64,000 nt of DNA from an uncultured Flavobacteriales bacterium. GTDB lineage: Bacteria; Bacteroidota; Bacteroidia; Flavobacteriales_D; Parvicellaceae. The notes under the pieces were generated by a model that saw nothing but the letters and a program-made list of their open reading frames with translations, ran no database searches and was not told where the DNA came from. The stretch lies in assembly GCA_943787535.1 (NCBI GenBank), contig CALSMU010000006.1:1-64000 (forward strand). Reading direction: 5' to 3'. The position numbers and the translations under genes were made by a program. Positions 57,828-64,000 of this stretch are shown here, piece after piece. Each line of letters opens with the position of its first letter. Position 1 is the first letter of the stretch.

Positions 57828-58336
57828 CTTATTAAATGCCTTTTTTGAGTTAGAAATAATGCTACATAAACAAGCGTTATTGCAATACTCGCATTGCCAA
57901 CAATAATGGCTCCACTTCCACCAAACATGACAAAAGGAATTGCAGCATATGCACCTTGAAAAATTGCATAGATGACAAAGCCAAGTTTTAAGCGAATAAA
58001 CATCATTGAAACACCAAGTAATGCTAAAACATCCAATATAGATCTGTAGATGTACATAAGGGAAATCCTCATGGATAGAGCTTCATTTATTATTTTTCCA
58101 TCGGCTTCAAGGGTGTTTATTCCTTGATCTTGTAATAGGTCAAATTTTGTTTCCAATAATTCCCAAGTCGTTTGATCAGGTGATTCCATAACATCTTGAA
58201 TCGAACCATAGGTCAAGTAGAATGAAGTATCTTGTGCCATAGCCAATGCAAAGCCAACGAAACTGAGGATACAAAGAATTTTAAGGCTCTTTGGAGTTTC
58301 TAATTTTTCTGCTATTTCGGTTTTTTGATTTGCCAC
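57824..58336 (-). CDS. Small membrane protein of unknown function
   Basis: 170 residues with a GTG start directly adjoining the M61 stop (TAG then GTG). About four membrane segments: LCILSFVGFALAMAQ, SILDVLALLGVSMMFIRL, LGFVIYAIFQGAYAAIPFVMF and VGNASIAITLVYVALFL. No family recognised. Overlaps the next gene by 4 nt. Confidence 0.7.
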   Translation of the reverse strand: MANQKTEIAEKLETPKSLKILCILSFVGFALAMAQDTSFYLTYGSIQDVMESPDQTTWELLETKFDLLQDQGINTLEADGKIINEALSMRISLMYIYRSILDVLALLGVSMMFIRLKLGFVIYAIFQGAYAAIPFVMFGGSGAIIVGNASIAITLVYVALFLTQKRHLIR

Positions 58337-60001
58337 CTACTTACTTTTGTTGGATATTTTGAACTTGCTAAACCCTCTTCCATTGTTGGGTAGTAGATCT
58401 ATTTTTTTTAACCTTTTTTCTCTTTCAATGGACAAGCTTATCGAATCTTCTTGAAAATAAATCAACCATTCAGATAGATCATTATTGATTCTTATTCCAT
58501 TTATAGAATGAACACAGTCACTAACAACGATACCTGATTTTTCTGCAGTAGAATCTTCCAGTACATGAGATATTTCAAAAGAACCACTTTTCCAAGTTCC
58601 TTTTAATCCAAAGTTTTCATATTCTTTAGTAGATGGTTTGGTTTCAAATTTCCAGCCTTCATAGTTTAGGGCTTCAACAATAAATGGAGTGAAATCCTCT
58701 GTTCCATAGACCAGTTTTGTGAAAATGTCTTCGAAGGATTCGCCAGATATTTTTTCCAATATATTGCGATATTCTACTTCTGTATATCCTTTTCCTGTAT
58801 TGGAAAGCTTATACATCTCTTGCATTACATTATGCAAGGAAGCGCCATTGCTGGTGGCTCTTCGTATGCGCATATCGCAAATATATGCGATTAAGGCTCC
58901 TTCTGTGTAGATAGATGTTTTTCTGCCAGGAATACCTTGCACATAGCCATCTAACCAGGTGTCCCAAGAAGAATTAGCAACACTCATGTGTTTTCTACCA
59001 TCGTTATGAAAATGCCTGGTCAAGTAAGTCTCAAATTCTTTAAAATATTGGTTTTCTTCGAATACCCCACATTCATAAAGTACCCGGTCTCCCATATAGC
59101 TTGTAACACCCTCAGCAACATATCCCATATGAGAATAATTCTCTTTTGTGAAATCGTAAGGAAGCATTTCTTTCGGCCTAATTGCTTTAATGTTCCATGT
59201 GTGGTAAAGCTCATGAGAACTGACGCCTAAAAAATCTACATAAGACGTACCAAACAATTTGTGACTAGGCCCCAATTGAATTACCGTGCTTTTTTGATGT
59301 TCTACACCATGATAGCTTCGATAGGAGGTTATCTGGTTTAAAAAGTGGTATTCCTTCACGGGGAAACCTTTGAAAATTTCTATTTGATAATCTGTAAATT
59401 TTTGGAAGTCGGTAATTAGCTTATTCCAATTAGGCTTACATTCTCCTTGAAACCAAACATGAAACGTATTTCCTTTGGACTCGTAACTGTTGTGTTGCAG
59501 AGAATTAGAAGCTATAAATGGGGTGTCAGCCAATTCTTGATAGTCTGAAACCACAAAAAGATTATTTTTTTTACGCTCCATGGATGAAGCTACTTTATAA
59601 TCGTCTGGAATTTCTAGTTGAATTTCACAAGGTTCGTTTTCTTTTCCTAAAACAAATACACAACAATTAACAGGGTTTACATATAATTGGTTCTCATCCA
59701 TCCATGTTGCACCCGCATTTAATACTGAAGCATAATAATCATATTGTATGCTAATAGAAGTAGCATTTTTGCATTCTACTTCCCAAGAGTCTTTGGCTAA
59801 TTTAGGTGCACATAAACGATTTCCTTCTTGGTCATATACAACAAAGTCTTTTACATTCTTTGCAAAGTTTGCCAACTCATAACGTCCCGGCCTCCATGCA
59901 GGAAGTTGAATCGTTAATTTATCTTGATTGGATAAAGTGCATTCAACTTTAATGGATATAAAATGATTGGCTGGGTTTTTTGCAGAGAATGTATATTTCA
60001 T
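58337..60001 (-). CDS. M61-family glycyl aminopeptidase-like metallopeptidase
   Basis: 554 residues. N-terminal beta-sandwich (IQLPAWRPGRYELANFAKNV), then the zinc motif HELYHTWN at 263-270 (HExxH), third ligand expected in the YVAEGVTSYMGD helix, and a C-terminal PDZ domain (about 470-545, KSGIVVSDCVHSINGIRI). No signal peptide visible, so cytoplasmic or leaderless. M61 enzymes are glycyl or basic aminopeptidases. Heads a minus-strand operon with two small membrane proteins. Confidence 0.92.
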   Translation of the reverse strand: MKYTFSAKNPANHFISIKVECTLSNQDKLTIQLPAWRPGRYELANFAKNVKDFVVYDQEGNRLCAPKLAKDSWEVECKNATSISIQYDYYASVLNAGATWMDENQLYVNPVNCCVFVLGKENEPCEIQLEIPDDYKVASSMERKKNNLFVVSDYQELADTPFIASNSLQHNSYESKGNTFHVWFQGECKPNWNKLITDFQKFTDYQIEIFKGFPVKEYHFLNQITSYRSYHGVEHQKSTVIQLGPSHKLFGTSYVDFLGVSSHELYHTWNIKAIRPKEMLPYDFTKENYSHMGYVAEGVTSYMGDRVLYECGVFEENQYFKEFETYLTRHFHNDGRKHMSVANSSWDTWLDGYVQGIPGRKTSIYTEGALIAYICDMRIRRATSNGASLHNVMQEMYKLSNTGKGYTEVEYRNILEKISGESFEDIFTKLVYGTEDFTPFIVEALNYEGWKFETKPSTKEYENFGLKGTWKSGSFEISHVLEDSTAEKSGIVVSDCVHSINGIRINNDLSEWLIYFQEDSISLSIEREKRLKKIDLLPNNGRGFSKFKISNKSK

Positions 60002-60076
60002 TTATAAAATGGTGTTTGCTCAAAGTTAGTATTTTTGAAAGATTCCTTTAATGGAAAATCTATAAAATATGATTAA

Positions 60077-60571
60077 ATGAAATTGTATACTGAAAGAACT
60101 ACTATTACCCCTCTAATAGAATCGGATATTCCAGAAATATTGGAAATGTATTTAGAACCAGATTCCTTTAAGTATATCACTCCACATAAGGATAAGACCA
60201 GAGAGTATTATCAAGTTTTTCTTCAAGGTAAAATAGCAGCAAATAAAAAAGTTTTAGGCTTTTGGTCTGTAAGGTTACATCCCACAAATGAGTTTTTAGG
60301 TACAGTAAACCTCAATCAATTTCAAGACTCAGAAATAACGCATGTTGGATGTCATTTAAAAAGTGTAGCCTGGAATAAAGGTTTTGCAACTGAGTTGATG
60401 AAAGAATTGATAAAATATGGTTTTGAAGTACGAAAATTAAAGGCGATTCATGGAATAGTTGAAGAGGGTAATCTAATTTCTGCTAAACTGATGAAGCGGC
60501 TAGGCTTTGATTTTCTAGAGGAGTTAATCGATAAAGAACTTAAGCTAAATATTTATAGATGTATTAGGTAA
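60077..60571 (+). CDS. GNAT acetyltransferase, RimJ/RimL type
   Basis: 164 residues. Opens MKLYTERTTITPLIESDI, with motif A VGCHLKSVAWNKGFATELMKELIKYGF (NKGFAT) and C-terminal EGNLISAKLMKRLGF. Substrate unknown. Divergent from the M61 gene with 75 bases between them, which hold TATTTTTG and TAACTTTG motifs on opposite strands. Confidence 0.88.
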   Translation: MKLYTERTTITPLIESDIPEILEMYLEPDSFKYITPHKDKTREYYQVFLQGKIAANKKVLGFWSVRLHPTNEFLGTVNLNQFQDSEITHVGCHLKSVAWNKGFATELMKELIKYGFEVRKLKAIHGIVEEGNLISAKLMKRLGFDFLEELIDKELKLNIYRCIR

Positions 60572-60608
60572 TTATTTACTAAATTCGTCTTCTCAAAATA
60601 GATAAGAT

Positions 60609-61997
60609 ATGAATTACGATTTAATAGTAGTAGGAAGTGGACCTGGAGGATATGTGACTGCAATTAGAGCTTCACAATTAGGTTTGAAGACAGCAGTAAT
60701 TGAAAAAGAATCAATAGGTGGTATTTGTTTAAACTGGGGTTGTATCCCAACAAAAGCACTATTGAAAAGTGCGAATGTATTTGAATACATTAACCATGCT
60801 GCTGATTACGGGATTTCTGTAAAAGAAGGAAAAGCTGATTTTGACGCAATTGTTAAAAGAAGTAGAGGAGTGGCCGACAAAATGAGTGGAGGTGTCCAAT
60901 TCTTAATGAAGAAGAATAAGATTGACGTGCTTATGGGTACTGGTAAAGTAAAGGTTGGTAAGAAAGTTGACGTTACGGATGATAAAGGAAAAACGACTGA
61001 GTATTCAGCTAAAAATATTGTTTTGGCAACGGGTGCTCGTTCTCGTCATTTGCCAAATTTACCGCAAGATGGTAAAAACATAATTGGATATAGAGATGCA
61101 ATGGTACTTCCAAAAATGCCAAAAAAAATGGTGGTTGTGGGTTCTGGAGCTATTGGAGTTGAGTTTGCTTATTTCTACAACACAATGGGCTGTGAAGTTA
61201 CTGTAGTAGAATATATGCCAAATATTGTTCCTGTAGAAGATGAGGAGGTGTCTAAGCAGTTAGAGCGCTCTTTTAAAAAGCAAGGGATTAAAATAATGAC
61301 GAATTCTTCTGTGGAAAGTGTAGATACAGCAGGAAAAGGATGTAAGGTTAAAGTTAAAACCAAAAAAGGAGAAGAGATTCTTGAATGTGATGTTGTTTTA
61401 AGTGCCGTTGGTATTGAAGCAAATATTGCAAACATAGGATTAGAGGAAGTTGGAATTGTAACCGATAAGGGTAAAGTATTAGTAAATGATTTTTACGAAA
61501 CGAATATACCAGGTTATTATGCAATTGGAGATATTATTCCTGGTCCAGCATTAGCGCACGTTGCTTCTGCAGAAGGAATTACTTGCGTTGAGAAAATTGT
61601 AGGAGAGAATCCAGATGTAATTGATTACGGTAATGTTCCGGGATGCACTTACTGTTCTCCAGAGGTTGCTTCTGTTGGTATGACGGAAGCAGCTGCTAAA
61701 GCAGCAGGGCATGAATTAAAGATTGGTAAATTTCCATTTTCAGCTTCGGGAAAAGCGAGTGCTGCTGGAATGAACGATGGTTTTATTAAGTTAATCTTCG
61801 ATGCTAAATATGGAGAGTTATTGGGAGCTCACATGATTGGAGGTAACGTTACTGAAATGATTGCAGAGATTGTAGCTATTCGTAAATTAGAAACTACAGG
61901 ACATGAATTGATTAAAACAATTCATCCTCACCCTACAATGAGTGAAGCTATTATGGAAGCTGCTGCAGCTGCTTATGGTGAAGTGATTCATATGTAG
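60609..61997 (+). CDS. lpd: Dihydrolipoyl dehydrogenase (E3)
   Basis: 462 residues. FAD-binding GSGPGGYVTAIRA, redox-active disulfide Cys40-Cys45 in GGICLNWGCIPTKALL, NAD-binding GSGAIGVEFA, and the active-site His-Glu pair near the end (HPHPTMSEAIMEA). The E3 component re-oxidises lipoamide for pyruvate and 2-oxoglutarate dehydrogenase complexes. Single-gene unit followed by a bidirectional terminator. Complete, with normal length. Confidence 0.97.
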   Translation: MNYDLIVVGSGPGGYVTAIRASQLGLKTAVIEKESIGGICLNWGCIPTKALLKSANVFEYINHAADYGISVKEGKADFDAIVKRSRGVADKMSGGVQFLMKKNKIDVLMGTGKVKVGKKVDVTDDKGKTTEYSAKNIVLATGARSRHLPNLPQDGKNIIGYRDAMVLPKMPKKMVVVGSGAIGVEFAYFYNTMGCEVTVVEYMPNIVPVEDEEVSKQLERSFKKQGIKIMTNSSVESVDTAGKGCKVKVKTKKGEEILECDVVLSAVGIEANIANIGLEEVGIVTDKGKVLVNDFYETNIPGYYAIGDIIPGPALAHVASAEGITCVEKIVGENPDVIDYGNVPGCTYCSPEVASVGMTEAAAKAAGHELKIGKFPFSASGKASAAGMNDGFIKLIFDAKYGELLGAHMIGGNVTEMIAEIVAIRKLETTGHELIKTIHPHPTMSEAIMEAAAAAYGEVIHM

Positions 61998-62019
61998 GTT
62001 GAATTAGGTAGAGAATTAC

Positions 62020-62050
62020 AAAAAAAGCCACTCAATGAGCGGCTTTTTTT
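62020..62050. terminator. Bidirectional intrinsic terminator
   Basis: AAAAAAGCCaCTC and GAGcGGCTTTTTT form a stem with one mismatch and a 3-base loop. It has an A-run on one side and a T-run on the other and separates lpd from the convergent lipoprotein gene. Confidence 0.9.
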
Positions 62051-62059
62051 GTAAGTAGA

Positions 62060-63019
62060 TTATTCTCTTTTCAATTGTTCCTCGATCAAAACCATTTCAC
62101 TTTTTCGGGATTTCAAAATAGATTTGTAAGAAACTGCGTTTTTGTTTCCTGCTGCTTCTGAAGCATCAATCCATTCAAGTGCTTTATCAAAATCATCTTT
62201 AATTTCATATGCTAAGGCAAGATTATATGCTGCTTTACCTCTAGTTTTTTCATTTGTTTGAGATTCAATTTCTATTTCCCAATAATAGATTGCTTGGTCC
62301 CAATCTCCTTTTTTAGCGCTTTTTTTAGCGGCTTTCATTTCATATGAACCTTTTGTGTAGTAGTATCTTACTTCTCTTGTAAAACTAGGTACGATTCTGT
62401 TAAAATACAATTGCGCACCATACGCTCCGGCTTTAGATATAGAGCTGTATGCAGCCGGAGCCAAAGAAGAAAAACTATGGTCATTAGCTCCTGAGTACAC
62501 AATAAATTCATCAATAATTTTACGTTCATTTGGATAGTAAACTCGCCACTGAGTTCTGACCTCTGCAGAATTTGATGAATAATAACTATCCGAATCAAAA
62601 AGTTCCAAAGCAATTAAGCCATCGGCTCCATATTCTTGACAAATAGAGTCGATAATTTCAGATTTGATTGGTGTCTCACCAGAGATATCTTTTAACCCTA
62701 GATTAATAATATCATTATGAATTAAGTCCATTCGGTCCGATTCTATCACCAATTTCCGCATGTTTTTTACAGCGCTTTTAGATCCGTATTTATCACCTAA
62801 GATAGGTTCTCCGGTAACCAAACCTTCCAAAGCATTTAAAACTTGATTTCCTTTCCCTTTTAAGACTTTGGTTTTATTTATTACAAGCACAGAATCCAAA
62901 TCTGCAGGTAGTGATATTTGAGCTGCATGTCGCACATTTAGATAAGTTGTTTCCATACATGATTGAAATAAGACTAGGGTTAATAACGCTACTCCGAAAG
63001 AAACAAATTGCTTTTTCAT
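62060..63019 (-). CDS. DUF6340-like lipoprotein with TPR-like C-terminus
   Basis: 319 residues. Signal peptide with lipobox LFQSC (Cys21). Then METTYLNVRHAAQISLPADLDSVLVINKTK and a middle alpha/beta region, and a C-terminal helical part reading KGDWDQAIYYWEIEIESQTNEKTRGKAAYNLALAYEIKDDFDKALEWI, two tetratricopeptide-like helices. The family is common in Bacteroidetes; function unknown. One base after the MATE gene stop, so co-transcribed with it. Confidence 0.82.
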   Translation of the reverse strand: MKKQFVSFGVALLTLVLFQSCMETTYLNVRHAAQISLPADLDSVLVINKTKVLKGKGNQVLNALEGLVTGEPILGDKYGSKSAVKNMRKLVIESDRMDLIHNDIINLGLKDISGETPIKSEIIDSICQEYGADGLIALELFDSDSYYSSNSAEVRTQWRVYYPNERKIIDEFIVYSGANDHSFSSLAPAAYSSISKAGAYGAQLYFNRIVPSFTREVRYYYTKGSYEMKAAKKSAKKGDWDQAIYYWEIEIESQTNEKTRGKAAYNLALAYEIKDDFDKALEWIDASEAAGNKNAVSYKSILKSRKSEMVLIEEQLKRE

Positions 63020-63020
63020 A

Positions 63021-64000
63021 TTATTTAATACTTACCAGTTTAGAAAATTTAACTACAAGACTTATTGCTCTCCACAACATCCAAGCCACAAATGCAATCC
63101 ATATGGAAAATAAGTCAAGCTGCAGATAGTCTGTTAATAATAAGACAGGGATGAAAATAATAAATGTTCCAACTAACAATATGTTTCGTAAAAACTTTGC
63201 TTCACCTAGACCTTTAAAAACTCCGTCAAAACTATAGGCTATAGAATTGATTGGAATTGCCAGAATAACTAGCCAATAGAAACGATTGAAAATTTGCTGA
63301 ACTTCTGGATCGGAATTGAAAATTTGAGCCATAAAAGGGTAGGAGATGAGATAAACAATGGATAAACCAAAGGCTATTTTGAGATTAATAAACATTAATT
63401 TCCAACCTAATCGATTTAGGTTTTTATTATCCTTTGCTCCCAGAAATTTTCCAGCTAAAGCATTTCCAGCATTTGAGTATCCATCTATAAAGAATGAGGT
63501 AAATAGCCAAATGTTTATTCCGATTGTGTATGCTGCTAACTGTTTTTCTCCATATCCACTTGCATATCTGAGGGCTAATATGAAAGTTATATTTAGAGCC
63601 AATGATCGCATTAGCATATTCATAGCAATCCAAAACATATTCGAGAACTCAGGGTTTAGGGGAACTCTCAATTTTAAATTAAAAGGTGTTTTATTTAATA
63701 AATAAACGATACATAATATAGCCATCATTAGTTGTGAAATAACACTAGCAATTGCTGCTCCTTCAACACCGTAAGCCGGCACTAAACCTTCTATGCCGTT
63801 TACTAAAATTAAATCCATTACAATATTTGCTGTCCCTCCAATAAAGCTAATTACCATTGCCCAAGAAGTATTTTGATAACCTCTAAACACCCCAAATACT
63901 CCTACAATAAAAAGAGAAAGTGGTAACCCCATTGCTCTAATATTGTAATAACTTGCTGAAAATTTTTTGATTCTTTGGTTGTCTTCTTGGAATAAGACAT
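63021..64000 (-). CDS. MATE family efflux transporter, C-terminal part (runs off window)
   Basis: The frame continues to the window edge without a stop or start; its N-terminus is outside. Motifs IRAMGLPLSLFIVGVFGVFRGYQNT and ALRYASGYGEKQLAAYTIGINIW fit the DinF/NorM-like MATE family, with about eight membrane segments visible. Exports cationic compounds or drugs against Na+ or H+. The first internal ATG (63932) is not the real start. Confidence 0.88.
   Translation of the reverse strand, partial: VLFQEDNQRIKKFSASYYNIRAMGLPLSLFIVGVFGVFRGYQNTSWAMVISFIGGTANIVMDLILVNGIEGLVPAYGVEGAAIASVISQLMMAILCIVYLLNKTPFNLKLRVPLNPEFSNMFWIAMNMLMRSLALNITFILALRYASGYGEKQLAAYTIGINIWLFTSFFIDGYSNAGNALAGKFLGAKDNKNLNRLGWKLMFINLKIAFGLSIVYLISYPFMAQIFNSDPEVQQIFNRFYWLVILAIPINSIAYSFDGVFKGLGEAKFLRNILLVGTFIIFIPVLLLTDYLQLDLFSIWIAFVAWMLWRAISLVVKFSKLVSIK

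Noticed and set aside
1-64000. CRISPR arrays, tRNA or rRNA genes, insertion sequences
   Set aside because: None was recognised on reading both strands; a covariance-model scan would be needed to exclude short RNAs fully.

Overview
The window is a low-GC, gene-dense chromosomal segment from a member of the Bacteroidota, most likely order Flavobacteriales and possibly a Crocinitomicaceae/Fluviicola-like lineage (the family is a guess). The evidence is a short Bacteroidetes-type primary sigma factor, three proteins with type IX secretion (T9SS) C-terminal sorting domains, a Reg_prop/Y_Y_Y/LytS-type sensor kinase, a Na+-translocating NADH:quinone reductase operon, many small SCxx-type lipoproteins, and several upstream regions that fit the Bacteroidetes -33 TTTG / -7 TAnnTTTG promoter. 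No rRNA, tRNA, CRISPR array, transposase or integrase gene was seen.

Layout. 1-2.0 kb: two lipoprotein genes and palindromic DNA; the first gene is flanked by imperfect hairpins ending in GTTATGC/GCATAAC, reminiscent of integron attC sites. 2.0-4.8 kb: molybdate uptake operon modA-mop-modB-modC (minus strand, every junction overlapping). 4.8-8.1 kb: propeller sensor kinase plus an 86-residue protein. 8.1-10.1 kb: uvrB. 10.1-16.2 kb: a minus-strand block with the htrA-like protease, rpoD, long-form GAPDH, a HAD phosphatase and two exported hypotheticals. 16.3-18.1 kb: dapF, a hypothetical and a GNAT gene, coupled. 18.1-20.5 kb: exported hypothetical and an FG-GAP/UnbV protein. 20.7-24.1 kb: an M16 peptidase pair. 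24.2-30.6 kb: ndk, lon, a T9SS-secreted metalloprotease and a small exported protein. 30.8-35.5 kb: topoisomerase IV (parE-parC). 35.6-40.8 kb: a frameshifted SRPBCC gene, two T9SS cargo proteins, a GNAT and an MFS transporter. 40.9-45.0 kb: tex, a broken DinB gene and a DUF5103-type gene, all carrying frameshifts. 45.1-52.4 kb: nqrABCDEF followed by apbE. 52.5-60.0 kb: GNAT, SUI1/YciH, DUF389, a membrane-patatin fusion, two small membrane proteins and an M61 peptidase. 60.1-64 kb: GNAT, lpd, a DUF6340-like lipoprotein and a MATE transporter cut by the window end.

How genes work together: ApbE attaches FMN to NqrB and NqrC, so its position directly after nqrF makes functional sense. ModABC imports molybdate and the small Mop protein probably buffers it. 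ParE and ParC form one enzyme. Lon, HtrA, M16, M61 and the secreted reprolysin give the segment a strong proteolysis content. Several convergent genes overlap at their stop codons (four pairs share exactly 4 nt), whereas others are separated by clear hairpin terminators.

I did not find a convincing new multi-gene system. The items most worth checking are the attC-like cassette at the left edge, the cluster of single-base frameshifts at 42.9-43.8 kb, the membrane-anchored patatin protein, and the rpoD 5' leader hairpin.
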